Source: Streptomyces antnestii
GTDB lineage: Bacteria; Actinomycetota; Actinomycetes; Streptomycetales; Streptomycetaceae
DNA: 64,000 bases
Assembly: GCF_004005495.1 (NCBI RefSeq)
Contig: NZ_RZYA01000003.1
Coordinates: forward strand, 434,001 to 498,000
Direction of reading: 5' to 3'
The notes below the pieces were generated by a model that saw only the letters and a program-made list of their open reading frames with translations, was not told the DNA's origin and ran no database searches. A program made the position numbers and the translations under genes. Shown piece after piece: positions 7,433 through 16,167 of this stretch. The number at the start of each line of letters is the position of its first letter. Position 1 is the stretch's first letter.

Positions 7433-8308
7433 ATGCCGGAAGACGCCGCCGCCGCCCGCGACGAGGCCGAGGAGGCGTCGGCCTTCTCGCACCCCGTGGT
7501 CCCGCCGGACGTCACTGCCGCGTACGGGGATCACCCGGACCAGGTCGTCGATTTCTACACCCCCCGCGACGGCGCGACCGCCGCCCCCCTCGTGGTGCTC
7601 CTGCACGGCGGCGCCTGGCGCGCCCCCTACGACCGGCAGCACGTCACGCCGTTCGCCGACTTCCTGGCGCGGCGCGGCTTCGCGGTCGCCAACGTCGAGT
7701 ACCGGCGCGGCAGTTCGATGCCCCACCAGGGCGGATCGGCTCCGGTGGCCGGGCGCTGGCCGGAGACGTTCGACGACGTCGCGGCCGCCCTCGACGCGCT
7801 CCCCGGCCTCGTGCGCGACGTCCTGCCGCAGGCCGACCCCCGGCGCACCGTCGTCGCGGGCCACTCGGCCGGCGGCCAGCTCGCCCTGTGGGCCGCCGCA
7901 CGGCATCTGCTGCCCGAGGACGCACCGTGGCGCACCGCCCGCCCCGCACCGCTGCGGGGCGTCGTCGCGCTCGCCCCGATCGCCGACTTCGCGGTGGCCC
8001 GTGACCTCGACGTGTGCTCCGGGGCGACCGCCCAGTTCCTGGGCGGCGAGGACGTGTTCGACGCACGCCTGCCGTACGCCGACCCGGCGCTGCTCCTGCC
8101 GACCGGCATCGCGACGACCCTCGTGCAGGGGCGCGCGGACACGACGGTGCCGTTCGCCGTCGCGGAGGCGTACGCGGACGCGGCGGCGAAGGCGGGCGAG
8201 GTCGTCGGCCTGACGCTCCTGGAGGACGTCGGCCACTTCCCGCTGATCGACCCGGCGGCGGACGCGTGCGCGGTGGTGGCGGAGGAGATCGCCCAACTCG
8301 CCTGGTGA
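7433..8308 (+). CDS. Alpha/beta hydrolase, kynurenine formamidase-like
   Basis: 291 aa. Serine hydrolase of the alpha/beta fold: oxyanion motif HGGAW (58-62), nucleophile elbow GHSAGG with Ser145, an Asp in LVQGRADTTVP and a His in GHFPLIDP. The HGGAW plus GHSAGGQLA pattern is that of arylformamidase/esterase families. Lying one gene away from kynA-kynU, it is a good candidate for the missing N-formylkynurenine formamidase step, but esterase activity is equally possible. Start ATG 7433 follows AGAGGTCGGA; the open frame upstream to 7355 overlaps the operator region. Confidence 0.82.
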   Translation: MPEDAAAARDEAEEASAFSHPVVPPDVTAAYGDHPDQVVDFYTPRDGATAAPLVVLLHGGAWRAPYDRQHVTPFADFLARRGFAVANVEYRRGSSMPHQGGSAPVAGRWPETFDDVAAALDALPGLVRDVLPQADPRRTVVAGHSAGGQLALWAAARHLLPEDAPWRTARPAPLRGVVALAPIADFAVARDLDVCSGATAQFLGGEDVFDARLPYADPALLLPTGIATTLVQGRADTTVPFAVAEAYADAAAKAGEVVGLTLLEDVGHFPLIDPAADACAVVAEEIAQLAW

Positions 8309-8482
8309 CGGCGTCTGGTGACAGCCCTGGTGGCGGCGCCTGTCGGTCCCTAGGGGTGGTGCCCTGTCATACCCGTAATACCTGAGGACTACGCGGCAGG
8401 TTGGCTCCCTGGTGTGATGCCGACTACGGCGTCCGCTCCCTAACTTCCCTTCCAGACAACGGGACTGGTGGGGGAGGGCTTC

Positions 8483-9473
8483 ATGGGGATGCGGCTGCGG
8501 GTACGGGCGTGGGTGCGGCTGCGGCCGCGGTTGCGGTTGTCGGCCAGGGTCCGGCGGACCCTGCTGGCCGTGGTCGTCGCGGGAGCGGTCGTCGTGCCGG
8601 TGTCGGCCGCCGCCCACCCGAGCATCCCCGCCCCGCCGCCCGCGGCCCTCGCCCCGCTCACCCCGGCCACGCTGCCCGCGGCCTACGCCGCGAACCGGGC
8701 GAACGCCGCGACGGCGGCACGGATGGCCGCCGTCCACGGGAACACGGGCCGCGCCCGCACGCTGCGCGGCATGGCCTCGGCCGGACGCCGGTTCCTCACC
8801 TTCGACGCACGCGGACCCGGCCGCACCGCCGAGGTGTTCGGCGACCTGGCGTCCGCGGACCGGATCGCCGTCCTGGTGCCCGGCTCGGACACCTCCCTCG
8901 ACGCGTACGGGCGCCTGCGCGCGGGCGCCCTCGCGCTCCACGGAAAGCTCGGCCCGCGCGCCGCCGTCATCGCCTGGCTCGGCTACGAGACGCCGGACAC
9001 GGTGAGCCCGGCGGCCCTGACCACGGGCCCGCGCGGACGACGCGGCCCCTGAACTGCGCGCATTCGTCAGGCAGTTGAGACATCTGCGGCCCGCAGCATC
9101 CGTCTCCCTTCTCTGCCACTCCTACGGTTCGGTCGTGTGCGCCCGAGCCGCGCGCGGCCTGGACGTCGCGGACATCGCCTTCTTCGGCAGCCCCGGCACG
9201 GGCGCCGCTTCCGTGGTCGCCCTTGGCACCCGGGCGCGGGTCTGGGCGGGGCGCGGCGCCCACGATTGGATCGCCGACGTGCCGCACACGAAGGCCGACC
9301 TGTTCGGCACGACCGTCGGCTTCGGTACCGACCCGGTCGCCCCCGCGTTCGGGGCGCGCCGGTTCGCGGCGGGCGGCGGCGGCCACAGCGACTACCTCGC
9401 ACCCGGATCCGTGTCCCTCGACAATCTCGCGCGGATCGCCCTCGGCGCGACCTCGGAGGTCACCCATGCCTGA
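8483..9473 (+). pseudogene. DUF1023-type alpha/beta hydrolase, split by a single-base frameshift
   Basis: Two adjacent frames make one recognisable protein. The first, from ATG 8483 (GGAGG at about 8473), has a signal-type N-terminus (residues about 10-45: basic stretch, LLAVVVAGAVVVPVSAAAHP) and DUF1023 segments FLTFDARGPGRTAEVFGDLASADRIAVLVPGSDTSLD and AVIAWLGYETPDTVSPAAL, and stops at 9052. The family continues in the +1-shifted frame with ASVSLLCHSYGSVVCARAA (nucleophile Ser in HSYGS) and the His-containing GGHSDY near the end at 9473. Removing one C from the CCC at 9028-9030 restores reading: TTGRADDAAPELRAFVRQLRHLRPA. Without correction the product lacks the catalytic Ser. It may be a real pseudogene or a sequencing error. 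Confidence 0.85.
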
Positions 9474-9570
9474 TCGGAGGTCACTCATGTCTGAGGAGGA
9501 GTCACCCATGCCTGTGGGGAAGTCACCCATGTCTGAGGGCAAGTCACCCATGCCTGTCGGGAAGTCACCC
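9455..9570. repeat. 21-bp tandem repeat containing SD-like sequence and ATG
   Basis: About 5.4 units of 21 bp (consensus like AAGTCACCCATGCCTGTGGGG). ATG codons fall at 9466, 9487, 9508, 9529 and 9550, exactly 21 bases apart and in one frame; the sixth copy has ACG. The first three copies have GGAGG or GGAG before the ATG, later copies weaker GGGGAAG or GGGCAAG. It overlaps the end of the DUF1023 gene and forms the start of the acyltransferase gene, encoding heptads such as MPVGKSP. Confidence 0.92.
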
Positions 9571-10788
9571 ACGCTCGACGTATCCGGACGGCGCCCCCAC
9601 GACCCGTCCCGCCGTGGCGCGCCGCCCCGGCGTGGGGGGTTCGGCCGGTTCGCCGGCCGGGTCGAGGCCGCGACGCCGCCCGGCCGGGACCGCGCCGTCG
9701 ACGCCCTGCGCGCCTTCGCGATCCTCGGAGTCGTCCTCGGCCACTGGCTCGTCACCGCGCTCGTCGCCGAGGACGGAGAGCTCCACGGCGCGAGCCCTCT
9801 CCAGCACCTGCCCCTGCTGGCTCCCGTCTCCTGGGCCTTCCAGACGCTGGCCGTGTTCTTCCTGGTGGGAGGGCACGTGGCGACCCGGAGTCACGCGGCG
9901 GCGCAGGAGCGGGGCGTGTCGTACGGGGCGTGGCTCCGGGCCAGACTCGTGCGCCTGTTCCGGCCGGTCGCCGCCGTACTGGTGCTGTGGACGGTGGCCG
10001 CCGGGTGCCTGCTCGTGTCGGGCACGGACTACGACACGGTGCACACCCTGACCAAGCTGGCGCTGTCCCCGCTGTGGTTCCTGCTGGTCTTCGCGGGCCT
10101 CACCGCCGCGACCCCGCTGGTGTCCCGGGTCAGCCCGCTGTGGCCGCTGGCCGTCGTCCTGCACGTGGACATCGTGCGGTTCGGACTCGGCGGGCCCGCC
10201 TGGCTCGGCTGGATCAACGTGGCGGCGGGCTGGCTCGTCCCGTACACCCTCGGCGCGGCCTGGACGCGCGGGGAGCTCACGCGGCGGTCCGGCTGGGTGC
10301 TGCTCGGGGGCGGCGCGGTGGCGACGGCGGGACTCGTGCTGTGGGCGGGCTATCCGGCGTCGATGGTCGGCGTGCCGGGCGCCCCGGTGTCGAACCTGAA
10401 CCCGCCGACGCTGGCGGCCGTCACGTTCGGGCTCGCCCAGTGCGGGCTTGCGCTGCTGGTGCGGGAGCCGCTCGGGCGGTGGCTGCGGCGGCCCGCGGCC
10501 TGGGCCGCCGTCGCGTTCGTGAACCTCTCCGCCATGACGATCTTCCTGTGGCACCAGACGGCGATGATGGCGGTCACCGCGCTCGGACTGCTCGCGGGCC
10601 GGCTGCCCGGGCTGCACACGGTGCCGGACGGCCCGGCGTGGATACTCGCCCGGCTGGCCTGGCTGCCGGTGTTCGCGCTGGGACTCGCGGTGTGCTGGGC
10701 GGCGTTCCGCGCCCACGAACAGGGCGGGCGGCGCGCGAGCCGGGGTGGCTCCCTGGTCGTGCGGGGCGAGGGAGGCGGCCGTGGCTGA
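9466..10788 (+). CDS. Acyltransferase 3 family membrane protein
   Basis: 440 aa if translation begins at ATG 9466, which overlaps the upstream stop by 8 bases and has GGAGG at spacing 6; four other in-frame ATGs follow at 21-base steps. The body fits the acyltransferase 3 (OafA/NodX-like) family: RDRAVDALRAFAILGVVLGHWLV with the conserved His, AVFFLVGGHVA, RLVRLFRP, then about ten hydrophobic helices and the AMTIFLWHQTAMM segment. These integral membrane enzymes move acyl groups onto sugars or other extracytoplasmic acceptors. The N-terminal 60 or so residues are repetitive, Pro/Arg rich and unlikely to be part of the catalytic domain. Substrate unknown. Confidence 0.85.
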   Translation: MPDRRSLMSEEESPMPVGKSPMSEGKSPMPVGKSPTLDVSGRRPHDPSRRGAPPRRGGFGRFAGRVEAATPPGRDRAVDALRAFAILGVVLGHWLVTALVAEDGELHGASPLQHLPLLAPVSWAFQTLAVFFLVGGHVATRSHAAAQERGVSYGAWLRARLVRLFRPVAAVLVLWTVAAGCLLVSGTDYDTVHTLTKLALSPLWFLLVFAGLTAATPLVSRVSPLWPLAVVLHVDIVRFGLGGPAWLGWINVAAGWLVPYTLGAAWTRGELTRRSGWVLLGGGAVATAGLVLWAGYPASMVGVPGAPVSNLNPPTLAAVTFGLAQCGLALLVREPLGRWLRRPAAWAAVAFVNLSAMTIFLWHQTAMMAVTALGLLAGRLPGLHTVPDGPAWILARLAWLPVFALGLAVCWAAFRAHEQGGRRASRGGSLVVRGEGGGRG

Positions 10789-10886
10789 GGGAGCGCGCAG
10801 GGAGCGTGTAGTACCTGCGACGGACGCCCGAGGACCCTCCTCGCGTGGGACGCGGGCGGCGTGGGTCGCCGCATACGGTTCCGTAC

Positions 10887-12287
10887 GTGACCGAGACCCG
10901 GGCCCAGACCCAGACCCAGACGACCACGACGGGGGCCAAGGCCCACAGTCCCGAGTTCCATCTCGCCGTCGGCGCCCTGCGCGGCCTGCGGCAGGACCTG
11001 TTCAAGGATCCCTTCGCCTACCGGCCGCTGCCGCCCATGTCCCTCGACGGGCCGCTGGTGAGCCGGATCCCCGGGCGGCTGCGGCGGCACGCCGCCTGGT
11101 TCCCGCACTCCGTGGTGGGGGCGGCGGCGGTGTTCACCGTGCTCCTGGCGTTCATGACGGGCGACACATCGGGCAACGAGATCTTCTTCGCGCTCTCCGG
11201 GCTCCTCCCGGCGGCCGCCGTGGCGATGACCCTGCTCAGGCCGGTCGGCGCCTGGTGGATATCGATCGGGTCGGCCCCGCTCGTCGGCCTGCTGGACCGT
11301 TTCGGGTACGAGGGGCCGTGGGGGCCCGCCGCGTTCTTCGGGCACATCGTCGTGATGACGGTGGTCGCCGTCAGGACCCGGCCCCGCACCGCCGCCTGGA
11401 TGTGGGCGGGCACGGCGGCCTACGGATTCCTGGTGTCGGTCGTGACGTCCGAGTACTACATGGGCGGGTCCGACACCCCGGAGATGCTGTTCTTCTCGGC
11501 GCTCGCGCTCCTCGTCACCACGGTGATGCACGTCAGGCGTGAGGCGCAGGCCGAGGTGAGCGTGCAGCGCCGGGTGACGGCCGTCGAGCGGGACCGGCGC
11601 ACGCTCCTGGAGGAGCGCACGAACATCGCCCGCGAGCTGCACGACGTGGTCGCGCACCACATGTCGGTCGTCGCGATCCAGGCGGAGGCCGCGCCGTACC
11701 GCGTGGAGAACCCGCCCCCGGAGCTGGAGCAGGCCTTCGTCACGATCCGGGAGAACGCGGTGGCCGCGCTCACCGAGCTGCGCCGCGTCCTCGGGGTCGT
11801 CCGCGCGGAGGACTACGAGGCACCCGACGCCCCGCAGCCGACGCTCGCCGACCTCGGCCGGCTCCTGGAGAACGTCCGGGAGGCCGGGCTCACGGTCGAG
11901 CAGGCGGTCACCGGCGCGGTCCGTGAACTCCCGCAGGGCGTCGAGCTGTCGGCGTACCGCATCGTGCAGGAGGCGCTGAGCAACGCGCTGCGGCACGCGC
12001 CCGGATCCACGGCGCGCGTCGAGGTGTCGTACGTCCTAGGCGGGCTCGGCCTGCGCGTCGTCAACGGCCCGCCGACCGGCCTCGTCAAGCCCTCGCCCGG
12101 GGCGGGCCACGGCATCACCGGCATGCGGGAGCGCATCGCGATGCTCAGCGGCGAGATGACGGCGGGCGCGACGGCGGACGGCGGCTACGAGGTGGCGGCG
12201 TTCGTCCCGGTGGCCGCGCCGCGGCCGTCCGAGGACCCCGCCCCGCACGCCACGGAGGGCACTGTGGGTACGGAGGGGCCCGCATGA
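10887..12287 (+). CDS. Sensor histidine kinase, NarL/DesK type
   Basis: 466 aa from GTG 10887. About five hydrophobic helices (residues 72-215) form the sensor membrane domain, then a coiled-coil linker and a HisKA_3 dimerisation domain with phospho-acceptor His252 in ARELHDVVAHHM. The C-terminal HATPase domain has ELSAYRIVQEALSNALRHAP (N box) and GHGITGMRERIAML (G box). It phosphorylates a NarL-type regulator, here clearly the next gene, which it overlaps by 4 bases. No recognisable Shine-Dalgarno sequence precedes the GTG. The N-terminus carries a Gln/Thr repeat from a six-base repeat. The signal sensed is unknown. Confidence 0.92.
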   Translation: MTETRAQTQTQTTTTGAKAHSPEFHLAVGALRGLRQDLFKDPFAYRPLPPMSLDGPLVSRIPGRLRRHAAWFPHSVVGAAAVFTVLLAFMTGDTSGNEIFFALSGLLPAAAVAMTLLRPVGAWWISIGSAPLVGLLDRFGYEGPWGPAAFFGHIVVMTVVAVRTRPRTAAWMWAGTAAYGFLVSVVTSEYYMGGSDTPEMLFFSALALLVTTVMHVRREAQAEVSVQRRVTAVERDRRTLLEERTNIARELHDVVAHHMSVVAIQAEAAPYRVENPPPELEQAFVTIRENAVAALTELRRVLGVVRAEDYEAPDAPQPTLADLGRLLENVREAGLTVEQAVTGAVRELPQGVELSAYRIVQEALSNALRHAPGSTARVEVSYVLGGLGLRVVNGPPTGLVKPSPGAGHGITGMRERIAMLSGEMTAGATADGGYEVAAFVPVAAPRPSEDPAPHATEGTVGTEGPA

Positions 12288-12952
12288 CGATCCGTGTGCT
12301 GATCGCCGACGACCAGATGATGGTCCGCGAGGGCTTCTCCGTCCTGCTGGGCGCGATGCCCGGCATCGAGGTCGCCGGCGAGGCGGTCAACGGCCGCGAG
12401 GCCGTCGACCGGGTCCGCGAACTCGCCCCCGACGTCGTCCTCATGGACATTCGCATGCCGGAGCTGAACGGCATCGAGGCGACCCGCGAGATCGTCGCCA
12501 CGGACAGCGCCGCCAAGGTGCTCGTCCTGACCACGTTCGACCTCGACGAGTACGTCTACCAGGCGCTCCGCGCGGGCGCGTCCGGCTTCCTGCTCAAGGA
12601 CGCCTCGGCGCGCCAACTGGCGGACGGCGTACGGGTGGTGGCCGCGGGCGAGGCCCTCCTCGCGCCCTCGGTCACGCGCCGCCTCATCACGGAGTTCTCC
12701 AAACTGTCCGAGTCTCCGAGGCCGCTCGCCGCGTCGAACCCGCACGCGTACGGCGAACTCACCGAGCGGGAGACGGAGGTTCTCGTCCTGATCGCCCAGG
12801 GCCTGTCGAACGCGGAGATCGCCGCCCGCCTCGTCGTGGCGGAATCCACCATCAAGACCCACGTCAGCCGGGTCCTGGTCAAACTCGGCCTGCGCGACCG
12901 CACTCAGGCAGCGGTCTTCGCCTACGAGGCCCGCCTGGTCACACCGGGGTGA
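12284..12952 (+). CDS. Two-component response regulator, NarL/LuxR family
   Basis: 222 aa. Receiver domain with acidic pocket Asp9/Asp10, phospho-acceptor Asp55 in VVLMDIRMPELNG and Lys in LLKDAS, then a LuxR HTH (about 150-215) with LTERETEVLVLIAQGLSNAEIAARLVVAESTIKTHVSRVLVKLGLRDR. ATGA overlap with the histidine kinase shows coupled translation. The convergent ABC exporter operon ends 69 bases away, so regulation of it is possible but not indicated by any site. Confidence 0.96.
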   Translation: MTIRVLIADDQMMVREGFSVLLGAMPGIEVAGEAVNGREAVDRVRELAPDVVLMDIRMPELNGIEATREIVATDSAAKVLVLTTFDLDEYVYQALRAGASGFLLKDASARQLADGVRVVAAGEALLAPSVTRRLITEFSKLSESPRPLAASNPHAYGELTERETEVLVLIAQGLSNAEIAARLVVAESTIKTHVSRVLVKLGLRDRTQAAVFAYEARLVTPG

Positions 12953-13021
12953 GGCGCGCCGCCGGTGATCGCTGACGCGTCCGTCGAACCCGGTCCGGAG
13001 CCGTCCGTCCCCCGCCCCCCG

Positions 13022-14632
13022 TCAGCTCGACAGATCCCGTCGCCGTAGTCCCGCCAGGCCCGCTGCGACCAGGGCCACCGCCACCGCCGTCAGGATCAGG
13101 AGCGGGGGCCAGGTCGTCTCGCCGCCCGGCAGCTTGGGGAGATGGCTGTAGGGGGAGAGGTTCATGACGGGCTGCGGGAGTTCGAGTGCCGGGCCGATCC
13201 AGCCGAGGAGCAGGGCGGCGCCCGCCACGGCCCAGGCCGCCACCGCCGCCCTGGGGAACACCCCGAAGAGCAGGACCGCCAGGCCGCCGATGACCCAGAT
13301 CGCCGGGAGTCGGCTGAGGCAGGCGCCCAGGACCGGGCCGAAGTCCTTGCCGTAGCCGATCCCGAGGCCGAGCCCGCCGAGCGTCATGATGAGGGCCGCT
13401 CCGCCGAACGCGACGACGAGATGGCCGCCGGCCCACCGCAGCCGGCCGACCGCGCCCGCGAGGACCGGCTCGGCGCGCTGCGAGGTCTCCTCGCCGCTCA
13501 GGCGCAGCACCGACGAGACGACGTAGAGCGCGGCGACCATCCCGAGCATGCCGGCCATCGTGGCGAGGAACGCGTCCGCGATGCCGGACCGGCCGCCCAT
13601 CCGTTCGATGATGTCGAGGGTCTTGGCGTTGCCGCCGACCAGGTCGGCCGCGCCCTGCGTCATCCCGCCGAACGCGATCCCCGCGACGAGGAAGCCGAGG
13701 CTCCACCCGAGCACGGTGCCCCGCTGGAGGCGCCACGCGAGCGCGCCCGCCGTGCCGAGGCGGCCGTGGGCGGGCCCGGGCCGGCTCGGCAGGAAGCTCA
13801 TCCCGAGGTCGCGCCGTCCGGCGAGCGCGTACGCGGCCACGCCCTGCGCGCCGGCCCCCGCCACGAACAGGAGCAGCACCCACCAGCGTTCGTCCGCGAA
13901 CGCCCGCGTGTTCTCCAGCCAGCCGAGCGGCGACAGCCAGGTCAGGGCGGACGAGCCGTCAGCCCTCCCCGAGTCACCGGCCGCGCGCAGCACGAATGCG
14001 AGTCCGAGCAGCGCCGACGTCAGCCCCTTGGCGAGCCGCGCGCTCTCCGTGAACTGGGCGACGATCGCCGCCATCGTCGCGAACACCATGCCGGTCCCGG
14101 CCGTCGCGAGCCCCAACGCCAGTGCTCCGCCGCCCCCTTGGGAGGCGAGCCCGCCCGCGATCAGCAGCCCTACGGCCGCGTTCGCGACGAGCGCCGCGAG
14201 CAGCGCGGCCGTCAGCGGCGCGCGCCGCCCCACCATCGCCGACGACACCAGCTCCTGCCGCCCGCTCTCCTCCTCGTCCCGGGTGTGCCGTACGACGACG
14301 AGCACGCTCATCACGGCGGCGAGCACGCCCGCGTAGACGCCGATGCGCCAGGCGACGAGTCCGCCGAGGGAGTCGGAGAACACCGGCCCGTACAGGGCCC
14401 GCATCGAGGTGTTCGTGGCTATCGACCGCGCGATGTCCGCCCGCTCGGCGGCCGTGCCGTACACGCTGCCGAGGGAGCCCGGCATCGACAGGACCATCAT
14501 GAGGATGACGGCGACCCAGACCGGGATCATGACCCGGTCGCGCCGGAGTGCGAGCCTCAACAAGGTGACGGTGCCCGCAAGTTGACGTGAGCGGGGGGTG
14601 AGGCGGGCGTCGGCGGCCACGGTGGCGGTCAT
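13022..14632 (-). CDS. ABC exporter permease, ABC-2 type
   Basis: 536 aa with about 12 hydrophobic segments, arranged as two similar halves of six helices. Starts [16 protein letters not shown] and includes the [17 protein letters not shown] and [18 protein letters not shown] segments that recur in the large Streptomyces exporter permeases which pair with BcrA/DrrA-like ATPases. Start ATG 14632 overlaps the ATPase stop by 4 bases (ATGA). Substrate unknown; families of this type export antibiotics, peptides or lipids. Confidence 0.88.
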   Translation of the reverse strand: MTATVAADARLTPRSRQLAGTVTLLRLALRRDRVMIPVWVAVILMMVLSMPGSLGSVYGTAAERADIARSIATNTSMRALYGPVFSDSLGGLVAWRIGVYAGVLAAVMSVLVVVRHTRDEEESGRQELVSSAMVGRRAPLTAALLAALVANAAVGLLIAGGLASQGGGGALALGLATAGTGMVFATMAAIVAQFTESARLAKGLTSALLGLAFVLRAAGDSGRADGSSALTWLSPLGWLENTRAFADERWWVLLLFVAGAGAQGVAAYALAGRRDLGMSFLPSRPGPAHGRLGTAGALAWRLQRGTVLGWSLGFLVAGIAFGGMTQGAADLVGGNAKTLDIIERMGGRSGIADAFLATMAGMLGMVAALYVVSSVLRLSGEETSQRAEPVLAGAVGRLRWAGGHLVVAFGGAALIMTLGGLGLGIGYGKDFGPVLGACLSRLPAIWVIGGLAVLLFGVFPRAAVAAWAVAGAALLLGWIGPALELPQPVMNLSPYSHLPKLPGGETTWPPLLILTAVAVALVAAGLAGLRRRDLSS

Positions 14633-15561
14633 CGCGGCATCGCCCCTTCGGCGGTCCGGTGGGCGGCGTCGTCCTGGTAGTGGCGCAGGAACAGTTCCTC
14701 CAGCGTCGGCGGCGTGCTCGCGAGCGACCGTACGCCGGACTCCGCGAGGGACCTGAGGACCGCGTCCAGCTTGTCGCTGTCGACCTGGAGCTTGACCCGC
14801 AGGCCCTGTACGTCGAGGTCGTGCACGCCGGGCAGATGCGCCAGCCCGTTGGGCGGCGCGGCCAGTTCGGCGGTGACGCTGGTGCGGGTCAGGTGCCGGA
14901 GTTCGCTGAGTGTGCCCGTCTCGACGGTCCGGCCCTTGCGGATGATGCTGACCCGGTCGCAGAGCGACTCGACCTCGCTGAGGATGTGCGAGGACAGCAG
15001 CACGGTCTGCCCGCGCTCCCGGGCGGCCTCCTTCACGTACTCCTGGAAGACCTCCTCCATCAGCGGGTCGAGGCCGGAGGTCGGCTCGTCGAGGATGAGC
15101 AGGTCGACGTCGGACGCGAACGCGGCGACGAGGGCCACCTTCTGCCGGTTGCCCTTGGAGTAGGTGCGGCCCTTCTTGGTCGGGTCGAGCTCGAACCGCT
15201 CGATCAGGTCCGCGCGGCGCGCCCTGTCGAGGCCCCCGCGCAGCCGCCCGTACAGGTCGATGACCTCGCCCCCGCTGAGGTTGCGCCACAGCGTGACGTC
15301 GCCGGGGACGTACGCGATGTGGCGGTGCAGGGCGACGGCGTCGGCCCACGGGTCGCCGCCGAGCAGCCGCACCGCGCCGGAGTCCGCCCGCAGCAGCCCG
15401 AGCAGGACGCGGATGGCCGTGGACTTGCCGGCGCCGTTCGGGCCGAGGAAGCCGTGTACCTCGCCGGTCTCGACGGCCAGGTCCAGCCCGTCCAGCGCGT
15501 GCGTCCTGCCGAACGACTTGTGCAGTGCGGATACGTCAATGGCGCGGTCGGCCTTCGTCAT
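14629..15561 (-). CDS. ABC transporter ATP-binding protein
   Basis: 310 aa. Walker [10 protein letters not shown] (about residues 40-48), Q-loop region, signature replaced by [16 protein letters not shown] as often in BcrA/DrrA-like exporters, Walker [15 protein letters not shown], and switch His in [13 protein letters not shown]-terminal accessory domain of about 90 residues follows. First gene of a two-gene exporter operon whose promoter is overlapped by the palindrome at 15582-15597. The product should energise the downstream membrane protein. Confidence 0.95.
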   Translation of the reverse strand: MTKADRAIDVSALHKSFGRTHALDGLDLAVETGEVHGFLGPNGAGKSTAIRVLLGLLRADSGAVRLLGGDPWADAVALHRHIAYVPGDVTLWRNLSGGEVIDLYGRLRGGLDRARRADLIERFELDPTKKGRTYSKGNRQKVALVAAFASDVDLLILDEPTSGLDPLMEEVFQEYVKEAARERGQTVLLSSHILSEVESLCDRVSIIRKGRTVETGTLSELRHLTRTSVTAELAAPPNGLAHLPGVHDLDVQGLRVKLQVDSDKLDAVLRSLAESGVRSLASTPPTLEELFLRHYQDDAAHRTAEGAMPR

Positions 15562-15568
15562 GCTTCGG

Positions 15569-15597
15569 AATGTACGCTGATTTCACAAAGTTGTGAA
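15569..15597 (-). promoter_or_regulatory. Exporter promoter overlapped by palindromic operator TTCACAA-AG-TTGTGAA
   Basis: On the minus strand TTCACA (15597-15592) and TACATT (15574-15569) form a -35/-10 pair with 17-base spacing, just upstream of the ATPase start. A perfect 7-bp inverted repeat with a 2-base spacer (15582-15597) covers the -35 element. The MarR/GbsR gene diverges from the same region, so the palindrome is the obvious operator for that regulator, controlling both directions. Confidence 0.7.
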
Positions 15598-15653
15598 GTT
15601 AAGGAAGTGTATAAACTCAAGGTGGTCCGTCACGCAGGGGAGATGATCGGCAG

Positions 15654-16157
15654 ATGCCCACCGAAGAGACACAGCGGGACCGCGAGCGGGACGACGACGT
15701 GGTGTCCCGGTTCGTCGAGCGCTTTGCCTCGCAGCTGGTCGAGGCCGGGATGCCCCGGATGCCCTCGCGGATCTTCGCCGCTCTGCTCGCCTCCGACTCG
15801 GGCGCTCTCACGTCCGCCGAACTCGGCGAGCGGCTCCAGGTCAGCCCGGCCGCCGTCTCCGGCGCCGTGCGCTACCTCACGCAGCAGCACATGGTCAGCC
15901 GCGAGCGCGAGCCCGGTTCGCGCCGTGATCTCTTCCGGGTGCACGGCAACCAGTGGTACGAGGCGCTCGCCAACCGCGACTCGGTGCTGAAGCGCTGGGA
16001 GGACGCCCTGCGCGACGGTGTCGCGAGCCTCGGCGAGTCGACACCGGCGGGCCGCCGGCTCGCCGAGACCCTGGCGTTCTTCGAGTTCGTCCAGGCCGAG
16101 CTGACCGGTCTCATGGAGCGCTGGCGCGTCCGCCGCGAGGAGCTCTTCGGCCACTGA
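15654..16157 (+). CDS. MarR/GbsR-family transcriptional regulator
   Basis: 167 aa. Winged HTH with ELGERLQVSPAAVSGAVRYLTQQHMVSREREPGSRRDLFRV (about residues 60-100), preceded by the GMPRMPSRIFAALLASDSG helix typical of GbsR-like regulators, and a helical C-terminal domain (ETLAFFEFVQAELTGLMERW). Divergent from the ABC exporter with a perfect palindrome between, which suggests autoregulation and ligand-responsive repression of the exporter. Ends 10 bases before the convergent stop of the next gene. Confidence 0.9.
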   Translation: MPTEETQRDRERDDDVVSRFVERFASQLVEAGMPRMPSRIFAALLASDSGALTSAELGERLQVSPAAVSGAVRYLTQQHMVSREREPGSRRDLFRVHGNQWYEALANRDSVLKRWEDALRDGVASLGESTPAGRRLAETLAFFEFVQAELTGLMERWRVRREELFGH

Positions 16158-16167
16158 GCCCCACGCC

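Noticed and set aside
9455-9570. CRISPR-like array at the 21-bp repeat
   Set aside because: Units are directly adjacent with no spacers and are in coding frame; it is a minisatellite, not CRISPR.
13142-14590. 482-aa plus-strand frame over the ABC permease gene
   Set aside because: Lies opposite a 12-helix membrane protein with good start and overlap; the plus-strand product is low complexity.
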